The notes under the pieces were generated by a model, which was not told the origin of the DNA, made no database searches, and saw only the letters and a program-made list of their open reading frames with translations. Below, one piece after another: positions 20,995 to 31,447 of a DNA stretch of 64,000 nt. Both the position numbers and the translations under genes were made by a program. Source of the DNA: Olsenella_K absiana. Lineage in GTDB: Bacteria > Actinomycetota > Coriobacteriia > Coriobacteriales > Atopobiaceae. The stretch covers positions 7,973 through 71,972 of the forward strand of contig NZ_JAZGJQ010000010.1 of NCBI RefSeq assembly GCF_036408855.1, written 5' to 3'. Each line of letters starts with the position of its first letter. The stretch's first letter is position 1.

Positions 20995-22283
20995 TGAGCG
21001 ATAGGGTCTGCCTCGTCCACTACCACGAGATCGGCCTCAAGGGCAAGAACCGCTCGACCTTCGAGAACCAGCTCGTGAGCAACCTGAACCGTGCGCTCCG
21101 CGGCTACCCCGTGGAGCGCATCTCGCGCATCTCGGGCCACATCCTGGTGGAGGTCGAGGGCGGAGAGGCGAACGACGAGCTCGCGCACGCGATATCGCGT
21201 GTCCCGGGCGTCGCGCGCGTCTCGGTCGCCTACCGCTGCGGGCTCGACGAGGCCGAGTACTCGCAGGCGGCCGTCCGGGCGCTGGCCGAGGCCGGGGACT
21301 TCGCGACCTTCAAGGTCCACGCGCGCCGTTCCTCCACCGCCTACGAGAAGCACACGCTCGAGATGAACCACATCGTGGGCGAGGTCCTGTGCGCCGCCTT
21401 CCCCGACAAGAAGGTCGAGATGCACCACCCCGACGTCACGGTCATCGTGCACGCCGTCCAGGGCAACGCCTTCGTCTACACGGACACGGGCCCCGGCGTG
21501 GGCGGGCTGCCGGTCGGCACGGCGGGCAAGGTCGTCTCGCTCTTCTCGAGCGGCTTCGACTCGCCGGTCGCCACGTGGATGGTGGGGCGCCGCGGCGCCA
21601 TCACCGTGCCCGTGCACTTCTCGGGCCGCCCCATGACCTCGGACACGAGCGAGTGGCTGGCGCAGGACCTCGTCGGCGCGCTCGCGCCCTCCGGCGTGGT
21701 CGGTCGCCTCTACGTGGTGCCCTTCGGCGAGCGCCAGAGGGAGATCTCCCTCGCGGTGCCGCAGAGCCTGCGGGTCATCATGTACCGTCGCGTCATGTTC
21801 GCGGTCTCCCAGGAGATTGCGCGCGCCGAGGGCGCGCTGGCTCTCGTGACGGGCGAGTCGCTGGGGCAGGTCGCCTCGCAGACGCTCGAGAACATCGCCG
21901 CCGTAGACGAAATCGCGACGATGCCCGTGCTGAGGCCGCTCATCGGCTCGGACAAGCAGGAGATCATGCGCCGCGCCCAGGAGATCGGCACGTACGACAT
22001 CAGCTGCCAGGACGCGCCGGACTGCTGCACCCTGTTCATGCCGCGCAAGCCCGAGACCCACGCACGGATTCGCGAGGTCCACGAGGCCTGGGAGTCCTTC
22101 GACCACGAGGCGATGATCGCCGACCTGGTGGAGAACGTCGAGTACCTCGACTTCGACCAGTGCCCCTCGTACAAGCCGCCCCGGCGCCTGCGCGCGCGGC
22201 ACCGCGAGCTCGCGCCGGCGATCGAGGACAACGACCGCTGGCGCGCCTTCGTGCGCCGCACGGGGGAGCAGGACCAGGACTAG
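20994..22283 (+). CDS. thiI: tRNA 4-thiouridine synthase ThiI
   Basis: 429 residues. It uses ATP to activate U8 of tRNA for sulfur insertion and can supply sulfur for thiamine thiazole. An N-terminal ferredoxin-like and THUMP domain (about 1-165) is followed by a PP-loop ATPase with SSGFDSPVA near 183-191 (SGGxDS class). There is no C-terminal rhodanese domain, as in other Gram-positive ThiI, so sulfur must come directly from a cysteine desulfurase. The overlap with rpoZ suggests coupling. Confidence 0.92.
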   Translation: MSDRVCLVHYHEIGLKGKNRSTFENQLVSNLNRALRGYPVERISRISGHILVEVEGGEANDELAHAISRVPGVARVSVAYRCGLDEAEYSQAAVRALAEAGDFATFKVHARRSSTAYEKHTLEMNHIVGEVLCAAFPDKKVEMHHPDVTVIVHAVQGNAFVYTDTGPGVGGLPVGTAGKVVSLFSSGFDSPVATWMVGRRGAITVPVHFSGRPMTSDTSEWLAQDLVGALAPSGVVGRLYVVPFGERQREISLAVPQSLRVIMYRRVMFAVSQEIARAEGALALVTGESLGQVASQTLENIAAVDEIATMPVLRPLIGSDKQEIMRRAQEIGTYDISCQDAPDCCTLFMPRKPETHARIREVHEAWESFDHEAMIADLVENVEYLDFDQCPSYKPPRRLRARHRELAPAIEDNDRWRAFVRRTGEQDQD

Positions 22284-22462
22284 CCACGGGCGGCCCGCTT
22301 GTGCGCGCGGCGTGGAGGGTCCCTGCGCCCCGGCTTTGTGCGTCGCAGGCCCGCCGGGCGCCGCGACAGGTGGCGGCCGCCGCGGGCGTCCCTGCGGCAA
22401 GCTTCGCGCGAGGCTGGCGCAAGGGGGCTGCAGGGGTTTCTCGCATTCGCATGACTTCGACA

Positions 22463-22500
22463 AAGGACCACCCCCACCCTTAGGGATGGGGGTGGTCCTT
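22463..22500 (+). promoter_or_regulatory. Long hairpin covering the comEA ribosome site
   Basis: A perfect 14-bp stem (AAGGACCACCCCCA with TGGGGGTGGTCCTT), extended inside by CCC/GGG around a TTA loop, ends one base before the comEA ATG at 22501. The right arm contains the only good Shine-Dalgarno candidate. There is no T tract for termination in the plus direction. It probably limits comEA translation, although a role as thiI 3' end cannot be excluded. Confidence 0.6.
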
Positions 22501-23334
22501 ATGGCACAGAGGGGCAAGAGGCCGTGGCGCGGCCCTGGCCATGGGGCGCGTCTCGCGCGCCTCGCGAGGCGCTACGGGATTGTGAACAGGCGGGCCCTCG
22601 TCGTGGGGGCGTGCGCGCTCGTGCTCGTGGCCTCCGCGGTCGGGGTCGCGCGAGGCCTCTCGGCGGGCACGGTCAGCGTCACGCGAGCGGGCGAGCAGGG
22701 CGCGCGGCAGGCGCAGGCGGTCGAGCCCGGCGGCGACGGCGCGGCCGGGTCCGCGGGCGCGGAGAAGGGCCGCGGTGCCGGTGACCCCTCCGACGGGGCG
22801 GCAGGCGCCCAGGCGGACGGCGGCGCGGGGACGGAGTCGGAGCCGGGGGCGACGGAGAAGGTCCTCGTGCACGTGGACGGGGAGGTCGCGTCGCCAGGCG
22901 TGGTCGAGCTCGCCGGGGGCTCCCCGCGGGTGAGGGACGCCGTCGAGGCGGCGGGCGGCCTGACCGAGCGCGCGGACACCACGTCCCTGAACCTCGCCGC
23001 TCCCGTGGAGGACGGCTCCAAGGTGCACGTCCCCGACGCAGTGGAGGCGGCGGAGTCCGCGCAGGCGGCCGAGGCCGGGGCGTCCCCGTCAGGCTCGGCT
23101 GCCCGGGTGACGGCCTCGCAGGCGGGCTCGCCCTCGTCCGGGTCCCGGGTCAACCTCAACAGCGCGACGGAGGAGGAGCTCCAGCGGCTCCCGGGCGTGG
23201 GTCCCTCGACCGCGGCCAAGATCGTCGAGGACCGCGCCAAGAACGGGCCGTTCGCCTCCGTCGAGGACCTCATGCGGGTCCCGGGCATCGGGGAGAAGAA
23301 GCTCGAGAGGCTCCGGGGGCAGGCCTATGTGTAG
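22501..23334 (+). CDS. comEA: Competence DNA receptor ComEA
   Basis: 277 residues. One N-terminal membrane helix follows a basic segment, then an Ala/Gly/Glu linker. An SLBB domain follows (VHVDGEVASPGVVELAGG and the DAVEAAGG helix). A helix-hairpin-helix DNA-binding pair closes the protein: VNLNSATEEELQRLPGVGPS and EDLMRVPGIGEKKLERLRG. It binds incoming double-stranded DNA outside the membrane and hands it to ComEC. The ATG at 22486, inside the upstream hairpin, is an alternative start. comEC begins within the last codons. Confidence 0.92.
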   Translation: MAQRGKRPWRGPGHGARLARLARRYGIVNRRALVVGACALVLVASAVGVARGLSAGTVSVTRAGEQGARQAQAVEPGGDGAAGSAGAEKGRGAGDPSDGAAGAQADGGAGTESEPGATEKVLVHVDGEVASPGVVELAGGSPRVRDAVEAAGGLTERADTTSLNLAAPVEDGSKVHVPDAVEAAESAQAAEAGASPSGSAARVTASQAGSPSSGSRVNLNSATEEELQRLPGVGPSTAAKIVEDRAKNGPFASVEDLMRVPGIGEKKLERLRGQAYV

Positions 23335-25711
23335 CGCACGCGCCCATGCGCCCGAGCTCCCGCGCCGCCCGGACGTCCCGCCCACGCTCTACCTCCTCGC
23401 CGTGGCCGTGGCCGTCGAGGCGGCGACGCTCAGGTATGTGCCGACGGCAGCCCTCGCCCGCCTGGGGACGCCCGTCCTCGTGGCGGCCTCCGCGCTCTCG
23501 CTCTCGTGCGCCCTCGCGGCGCTCGCCCTTCGCACCCGCCCCGGCTGGGCGCTGGCCTGCCTCGTCGCCATGTGCGCCGCGGCAGCGTTTGGCCTCGCCC
23601 TCGCCTCCGCCGCCCGCGTCGACGCGCTCGCCGACGAGCTCTCCACGAGCGCTGTCTCCGCCTGGACGTTCACGGTCGAGGGCGGCTCGAGCGCGGGGGA
23701 GCACGGCTACACGGCGCGCTGCCGCGCGGAGAGGGACGGGTGGCCCGCCGGCTCGGTGTGGCTGACCAGCGCGGAGCCGCTCGACCTGCGCGAGCGCTTG
23801 ACCTGCGTGGGGAGGTTCAGGCCCAACGGGGAGGACGACTGGGGGCGCACGAGCAGGGCGCAGGGGGTGTCAGGCAGCGTCAGGGCGCTGAGGCTCCTCT
23901 CGCGCGAGCCATCGCCGCCCCCGCTCGGGCTCGTCGCGGAGGCGAGGGGAAGGGTGCTCGGGTCCATCGACCCCTCCTCGTCCGACGCGCGGGCGATCCT
24001 CGCGGGCTGCGTCTGCGGGGACAGGCGCGCCATGGGGGAGCGCGGGCTCGAGGACGCGTTCTCTGCGAGCGGCGTATCCCACCTCGTGGCGGTCTCGGGG
24101 TCCCACCTCGCCCTCGTGGCCTCCATCGTGGGCGCGCTGCTCTCGGGGGCGCGGGTCGGCGGCTGGCGCAGGAGGGTCGCGCTCGTCGCAGCCTGCGGCC
24201 TCTTCGTCGCCTTCTCCGGCTTCGCGGCCTCGGCCGTGCGCTCGTGGGCGATGGTCGCCTGCGGAGAGGCGGGCGGGGCCCTGGGGAGGCGCGGTCACGC
24301 GACCTCCTCCGCGTGCGCGGTCTGCCTCGCCATGTGCCTCGCCGACCCCACGCTCTCCGGGCAGCCGGGGTTCGTGCTCTCGGCGCTGTCGGTCGCCTCC
24401 CTCTCGCTCGCGGTGCCCTACGCCGGCTACGTGCTCGAGGTCGCGGCCCCGACCCTGCCGCGGGCCCTCGGGCCCCAGGCGCTCAGGCGGGCGGAGGCGG
24501 CGAGGAGGCCGGTGCGCGACGTCCTCGCCTCCACGCTCGTCGCCCAGGCCGCCACGGCCCCGGTGGTGGCGCGCGCGTTCGGCGACCTCTCGCTGGTGGC
24601 CCCTCTGGCGAACCTCCTGCTCGCGCCCCTCTTCGTCGTCCTTATGGCGGCCGGCCTCGCCGCCGCCTGCCTCGCGCCCCTCCCGGCCCTGCAGGCGGTG
24701 CCGCTCGCGCTCGCGGACGTCGCCGGGGGCCTCGCCGCCCTCGTCGTGCGCACGACGGCGCGTCTGCCCGCGGCCTTCGTCCGCGCCGAGGGGGCGCTCG
24801 CGGCGCTCCCGACCCTGATGGGCGTCCTGCTGCTCGCGGCCATCGTCGCCTGGCCGAGGCTCACGAGGGGGCGCCTGGCCGCCGCGGCGGGGGCGGCCGC
24901 GGCCCTCGCGCTCGCGCTCGTCGTCCGGTTCGAGCTGCTCGCGCCGCCGAGGGTGTGCGTCCTCGACGTCGGCCAGGGCGATGCGATCCTCGTGCAGGAC
25001 GGCGCCTCGACGCTGCTCGTCGACGCGGGCGCGGACGGCGCCGTCGTGGACGCGCTCAGGCGGGAGCACGTGCTCTCCGTCGACGCGCTCGTCGTGACGC
25101 ACCTGCACGACGACCACTACGGAGGGGTGGCCGAGCTCGTGGGGCAGGTCCCGTGCGGGCGGGTGTACGTCGCCCGGGGCGCCGCGGCGCACGAGCCCGA
25201 CGAGCTCAGGGAGGCCGTGCGCGCCCTCACAGGGACAGACGCCGAGGAGCTCTCCTACGGCGACGTGCTCGGGGTGGGCGCCTTCGAGGTCAGGGTCGTC
25301 TCGCCCACAGGAGAGGTCGACGGCCTCGACAACGAGGACTCGCTCATGTGCGCGGTCTCCTACGAGAGTGACCGGGGCGCCCTCGAGGCGCTCCTCACGG
25401 GCGACGCCGAGCGGGACCGGCTCGCCGAGGCGCTGGCGCGCGGCGACGTCGGCGACGTCGACCTCCTGAAGGTCGGCCACCACGGGTCGGAGGCCTCGCT
25501 GGGGGACGCGGAGGCGGCGGGGCTGCGCGCCGAGGTGGCCGTCGCGAGCGCCGGGGAGCACAACCGCTACGGGCATCCGAGCGAGGTCTGCAGGGAGACG
25601 CTCGAGCGCGCGGGCACGCGCTTCCTGTGCACCAAGGACGTGGGTGACGTCACGGTGGGGCCTGGGCGCGGGGGAGCGCGGGTCAGGATCGGGCGCGGTG
25701 CGCTATCATGA
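23327..25711 (+). CDS. comEC: DNA uptake channel ComEC/Rec2
   Basis: 794 residues. A DUF4131-type N-terminal part with hydrophobic helices is followed by a polytopic competence domain (HLVAVSGSHLALVASIVG is the signature stretch). A C-terminal metallo-beta-lactamase domain carries VLDVGQGDAILVQDG, VTHLHDDHYGGVAE, LLTGDAERDR and KVGHHGSEAS. It forms the channel through which one DNA strand enters, while the C-terminal domain is thought to degrade the other. Here HLHDDH retains the metal ligands, so catalysis is plausible. It overlaps comEA by eight bases. Confidence 0.95.
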   Translation: MCSARAHAPELPRRPDVPPTLYLLAVAVAVEAATLRYVPTAALARLGTPVLVAASALSLSCALAALALRTRPGWALACLVAMCAAAAFGLALASAARVDALADELSTSAVSAWTFTVEGGSSAGEHGYTARCRAERDGWPAGSVWLTSAEPLDLRERLTCVGRFRPNGEDDWGRTSRAQGVSGSVRALRLLSREPSPPPLGLVAEARGRVLGSIDPSSSDARAILAGCVCGDRRAMGERGLEDAFSASGVSHLVAVSGSHLALVASIVGALLSGARVGGWRRRVALVAACGLFVAFSGFAASAVRSWAMVACGEAGGALGRRGHATSSACAVCLAMCLADPTLSGQPGFVLSALSVASLSLAVPYAGYVLEVAAPTLPRALGPQALRRAEAARRPVRDVLASTLVAQAATAPVVARAFGDLSLVAPLANLLLAPLFVVLMAAGLAAACLAPLPALQAVPLALADVAGGLAALVVRTTARLPAAFVRAEGALAALPTLMGVLLLAAIVAWPRLTRGRLAAAAGAAAALALALVVRFELLAPPRVCVLDVGQGDAILVQDGASTLLVDAGADGAVVDALRREHVLSVDALVVTHLHDDHYGGVAELVGQVPCGRVYVARGAAAHEPDELREAVRALTGTDAEELSYGDVLGVGAFEVRVVSPTGEVDGLDNEDSLMCAVSYESDRGALEALLTGDAERDRLAEALARGDVGDVDLLKVGHHGSEASLGDAEAAGLRAEVAVASAGEHNRYGHPSEVCRETLERAGTRFLCTKDVGDVTVGPGRGGARVRIGRGALS

Positions 25712-25730
25712 CGGGGTCGAAGGAGGAGAG

Positions 25731-26714
25731 ATGGCGGTTGCGGGCAAGGCCGGAGGGAGGCTCCTCGCCGCCTACCTCGTGGTCGGTGCGGACGAGCTCA
25801 AGCGCGAGGTCGTGGTCAGGCGGCTGAAGGGCCGGCTAGACGAGGGGCTCGCGGCGTTCAACCTGGACGAGAGGGCGGCCTCCCCGGACCTCGAGCCGCA
25901 GGAGCTCGTCGCCTCGCTCAACACGCTGCCCGTCGGCGCCGCTTTCCGCCTCGTGATCGTCCACGGCGCGGACAAGCTCGCGAAGCCCGTCTCGGAGGCG
26001 ATCGTCTCCTACCTCGCCAATCCCAACCCCGCATGCGTCCTGTGCCTCGTGGCGGAGTCCCTCTCCAAGGGCACGCGGCTCTACAAGGCGGTGGCCGCCG
26101 TGGGCAAGGGCGCGATCCTGGACTGCGCCCCGCCCAAGCGCTGGGAGCTCCCCAACTACGTGATCAAGCACGCGGCCTCGCCGAGCATCGGTATAAGCGT
26201 CGACCGGGACGCGGCCGAGGAGCTCGTGAGCAGGGTCGGCGAGAGCACGACGATGATCGACCGGCAGCTGAGGAGCCTCGCGGAGCTGTGCCGGGCGAGC
26301 GGCCGCGTGACCCTCGGGGACGTGGAGGACAACGTCGCGCGCACCGCGGAGGTGAAGCCCTGGGACTTCCTCGACGCCGTCTGCGCGCGGAGGGCGGACA
26401 GGGCCCTCGAGCTCTACCGGCTCATGGCGAACCCCTCCCACATCGCCCTTCTCGCGCTTCTGGTCTCCCGCCTGCGCGAGCTCGTCTGCGCCGCCTCGCT
26501 CGACCGGCGCGGGCGCGCCGGGGCCGTCGCCTCCGAGCTCGGCAAGAGGGACTGGCAGGTCAAGAACCACGTGCGCTGGGCGCGCGCGTTCGCCCCCGGC
26601 GAGCTCGAGGGGTGCCTCGTGGCCTGCGCCGCCTGCGAACGGGTGCTCAAGGGGACGGGCGACGACGAGACGGCCTTCGTGTCGCTCGTGCTCAGGATCT
26701 GCGGCAGGGCGTAG
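25731..26714 (+). CDS. holA: DNA polymerase III delta subunit
   Basis: 327 residues. Delta opens the beta clamp as part of the clamp loader. AYLVVGADELKREVVVRRLK is the N-terminal P-loop-like strand-helix seen in HolA, and the three-domain layout ends with the KNHVRWARAF collar region. AGGAGGAG precedes the ATG. Linkage of comEA-comEC-holA-rpsT is common in Gram-positive bacteria. Ends convergent with rpsT. Confidence 0.9.
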   Translation: MAVAGKAGGRLLAAYLVVGADELKREVVVRRLKGRLDEGLAAFNLDERAASPDLEPQELVASLNTLPVGAAFRLVIVHGADKLAKPVSEAIVSYLANPNPACVLCLVAESLSKGTRLYKAVAAVGKGAILDCAPPKRWELPNYVIKHAASPSIGISVDRDAAEELVSRVGESTTMIDRQLRSLAELCRASGRVTLGDVEDNVARTAEVKPWDFLDAVCARRADRALELYRLMANPSHIALLALLVSRLRELVCAASLDRRGRAGAVASELGKRDWQVKNHVRWARAFAPGELEGCLVACAACERVLKGTGDDETAFVSLVLRICGRA

Positions 26715-26732
26715 CCGCACGGCACAAGAAAA

Positions 26733-26756
26733 GGACCCGGGCAGCACCCCGGGTCC
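26733..26756 (-). terminator. Intrinsic terminator of rpsT
   Basis: A 9-bp stem (GGACCCGGG with CCCGGGTCC) is followed on the minus strand by TTTTCTT. Lying between convergent holA and rpsT, it can serve both, but the T tract favours the rpsT direction. Confidence 0.8.
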
Positions 26757-26805
26757 CACTCACCAGAAATATCGCTCAGAAGGGTCTTGCTACCTTGCGC
26801 TCAGC

Positions 26806-27069
26806 CTACTTGAGGGTGTTCACGAGCTTCTGGACGCCGCTCTTGCGGTCGGCGGCCTGGTTCTTGTGGATGATGCCCTTGGAGGCTGCCTTGTCGAGCA
26901 GGCGGCCGGCCTTGTTGGCGGCGGTCTGCGCGGCCTCGGCGTCGCCGGCCTCGACGGCCTTGCGGACGTCCTTGACGGCGGTCTTGAGCTCGGAGCGGAC
27001 CGCGCGGTTGCGGACGCGGGCCTTCTCGGCGGTGAGGATGCGCTTCTTCTGAGACTTGATGTTTGCCAC
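26806..27069 (-). CDS. rpsT: 30S ribosomal protein S20
   Basis: 87 residues, the usual size, highly basic and helical. MANIKSQKKRILTAEKARVR is the typical start and the end is KLVNTLK. It binds 16S rRNA in the body of the small subunit. AAGGAAC upstream of the ATG gives a good ribosome site. It is transcribed alone, opposite to holA and lepA. Confidence 0.97.
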   Translation of the reverse strand: MANIKSQKKRILTAEKARVRNRAVRSELKTAVKDVRKAVEAGDAEAAQTAANKAGRLLDKAASKGIIHKNQAADRKSGVQKLVNTLK

Positions 27070-27175
27070 TTGAGGTTCCTTTCAAAGATTTCCAGTGAGG
27101 CCTCTACGCTGAGACACAGTTGAGGGCGAGTCGAGAGTATAGCAGGTGGGGCGGAAAAGGGGTATCATCCGGCCC

Positions 27176-28983
<1,808 letters not shown>

Positions 28984-28987
<4 letters not shown>

Positions 28988-30135
28988 GCGCCGGAAGGGA
29001 CGCGGGGACGGGGACGCACCCCGCCGCCGGGCGCAACCAGGCCGCGGGCTGCGCGGCCGCGGCCGTGCTCGAGGAGTGGGCGCCGGCAGCCGGCCTCTCC
29101 GCGCGCATCGCGCCCTTCCCGCGCACAGGCACCCTCGCCGAGCGCCTCGCGGCCAACCCCTTCCTCATGGCGCCGATGGCGGGCGTGAGCGACGCGGCAT
29201 ACCGCCTGCTCGCGCGTGCCGGCGGCGCCGCGCTGGCCTACACGGAGATGGTCTCCGTGGCGGGCCTGCACTACGGAGGGGAGAAGACCTGGGAGCTAGC
29301 CTGCCCCAGGGACCCCGAGCCGGACCTCGCGGTCCAGCTCTTCGGCTCCAAGCCCGAGCAGTTCCGCGAGGCGGCCGCCGCCGTCCAGGAGCGCCTGGGC
29401 GAGAAGCTCGTCCTCATCGACGTCAACATGGCCTGCCCCGTGCCGAAGGTGACGCGCAAGGGGGAGGGCTCGGCCCTGCTCGACGAGCCCGAGCTCGCCG
29501 CCCGGATCGTGCGCGCCTGCCTCGCCGAGGCCGACGTCCCCGTGACCTGCAAGATCCGCAAGGCCCGCACGAGCGCGGGGCCGGAGGTCGCGCCCGAGTT
29601 CGCCCGCGCGATGGCCGACGCCGGCGCCTCGGCCATCGCCGTGCACGGCCGCACCGCGAGCCAGCTCTACCGCGGCGAGGCCGACTGGGGCACCGTCGAG
29701 CGGGTCGCGGCTGCCGTGGACGTCCCCGTCATCGCCTCCGGCGACGTGCGCGACGCCTCGGCCGCCGTCAGGATCAGGCGCGAGACGGGCGCGTGCGCCG
29801 TGATGGTCGCGCGCGGTACCTACGGCAACCCGTGGGTCTTCTCCAACGCGCGCCGCCTGCTCGCCGGCGAGCCCGAGGTCGTCCCCACGGCGGAGCAGCG
29901 CCTCTCCGCGCTCGCGTGCCACGTCCTGCTGCTGGAGGCGACGGGCGCCCACCTCGCGCGCGCACGGAGCGCGGCGGGTTGGTACCTCAAGGGGATGCCC
30001 GACGCCTCGACGTGGCGGGACAGGGCGATGCGGTGCCGGACGGTCGACGACTACCTCGCGCTCGCCTCGGCCCTCCGCGCGCAGCTCGCGGAGGAAGGCG
30101 CCGCCCGCGCGGCCGAGGGGGAGCGGCGTGCCTAG
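28984..30135 (+). CDS. dusB: tRNA-dihydrouridine synthase (DusB type)
   Basis: 383 residues. An FMN enzyme reducing specific uridines of tRNA. MAPMAGVSDAAYRLLARAGG near 60-79 is the entry motif, NMACPVPKVTRKGEGSALL carries the catalytic cysteine, HGRTASQLYRGEADW and SGDVRDA contact FMN, and ARGTYGNPWVF is the phosphate site. The first 40-45 residues are an extra Ala-rich stretch. The GTG overlapping the lepA stop is the first start; the real one could be later. It overlaps hemW by eight bases. Confidence 0.9.
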
Positions 30136-31396
30136 CGCCGACGGCTGGGAGCCGCGCCTCCACGAGGCTGGGGCCGAGGCGCTCTACCTCCACGTGCCGT
30201 TCTGCGCGCGCAAGTGCGCCTACTGCGACTTCGCCTCGTGGACGACGCGGCGGGACGACCCCCTCATGGGCGCCTACGAGGCCGCCCTGGAGCGCGAGGT
30301 CGAGGAGGTAGCTTCGGCGGGGCTGCTCGGAGCCTGTGCGACCGCCTACGTGGGAGGGGGTACGCCGTCGCTTCTGGGGGAGCGCCTCCTGCCCCGGCTC
30401 GTCTCGACCGTGACGAGCCGCGCCCCCGTCTCAGAGCTCACCTGCGAGGCCAACCCCGAGTCGCTTACGGACGCCCTCGTGGAGGGGGTCGCCCGCTCCG
30501 GCTGCACGAGGCTCTCCATCGGCGTGCAGAGCCTTCGGGACGAGGAGCTCGAGGCCCTCGGCAGGGTGCACGATGCGAGGCTCGCTCGCGAGCGCGTGGG
30601 CGCCGCCGTCGCCTCGGGTCTCGACGTCTCGGTCGACCTCATGTGCGCGACGCCCCTGCAGACGGACGAGAGCTGGGACGCCACCCTCGAGGGCGCCATC
30701 GCCCTGGGCGTCGGCCACGTGAGCGTCTACCCGCTCGCCATCGAGGAGGGCACGGCCCTCTGGCGGCGCTACGGGGACGCCCCCGTCGCGTGGAACGACC
30801 CGGACGTGCAGGCCCGGCGCATGAGGCGCGCCGAGGAGGCGCTCGGGCGGGCGGGCCTTGCGCGCTACGAGGTCGCGAGCTACGCGCGGCCCGGCAGGCG
30901 CTGCGAGCACAACGTCGCCTACTGGACCGGCAGGCCCTACCTGGGGCTCGGCGTGCGCGCCTCGTCGATGCTCGCGCGGGAGGGCTACGAGCGCCTCCGC
31001 CGCGTCGCGACGTCCCTGCCCGCGCTGCCGCCGAGCGCGGCCCGCGTGAGGCTCACGGTCGCGGACGGCCGCGTGGGGGTGGCGGAGAGGCCCTCCCTGG
31101 CCGAGCGCCACTGGGACCTCGAGGTCCTCGACGAGGGGCAGGCCGCAGCAGAGGACCTCATGCTCGGCTTCAGGCTCTCCTCGGGCGTGGGCCCGGCCCT
31201 CCTCGGGCACGCCCGGGGCGCCTTGGGGGCCGCCCGGGTCGACGCGATGGCCGAGCGGATGCTGGCGCGCGGGCTCGTCAGGGAGACTGCGGCGGGCGGC
31301 ATCGCGCCGACCGAATCTGGGTGGCTTCTTGGAAACGAGCTGTTCGGTGCCTGCTGGGAACTCGCCGAGGGTACCATAGAAGAGCTTCGCTGCTGA
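30128..31396 (+). CDS. hemW: Heme chaperone HemW (radical SAM)
   Basis: 422 residues. LYLHVPFCARKCAYCDFASW holds the CxxxCxxC iron-sulfur site plus the fourth cysteine-like position typical of the HemN/HemW family. GGGTPS, SIGVQSLRDEEL and EHNVAYWTGRPYLGLG follow. The HNxxYW motif and the lack of an N-terminal HemN extension point to HemW, which inserts heme into respiratory enzymes, rather than coproporphyrinogen dehydrogenase. The GTG start lies within dusB. The lepA-hemW neighbourhood is widespread and supports the call. Confidence 0.92.
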   Translation: MPSADGWEPRLHEAGAEALYLHVPFCARKCAYCDFASWTTRRDDPLMGAYEAALEREVEEVASAGLLGACATAYVGGGTPSLLGERLLPRLVSTVTSRAPVSELTCEANPESLTDALVEGVARSGCTRLSIGVQSLRDEELEALGRVHDARLARERVGAAVASGLDVSVDLMCATPLQTDESWDATLEGAIALGVGHVSVYPLAIEEGTALWRRYGDAPVAWNDPDVQARRMRRAEEALGRAGLARYEVASYARPGRRCEHNVAYWTGRPYLGLGVRASSMLAREGYERLRRVATSLPALPPSAARVRLTVADGRVGVAERPSLAERHWDLEVLDEGQAAAEDLMLGFRLSSGVGPALLGHARGALGAARVDAMAERMLARGLVRETAAGGIAPTESGWLLGNELFGACWELAEGTIEELRC

Positions 31397-31447
31397 CAGG
31401 TTGGTCGTGGCCGCGGCGCCCTGGGCGCGCGGGTAGGGGGATATGCC

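Noticed and set aside
19788..22517. Long leftward open frame of about 900 codons opposite mihF to thiI
   Set aside because: It is the complement of well-recognised genes in GC-rich DNA; its translation is low-complexity Arg/Ala/Gly/Val sequence without motifs.
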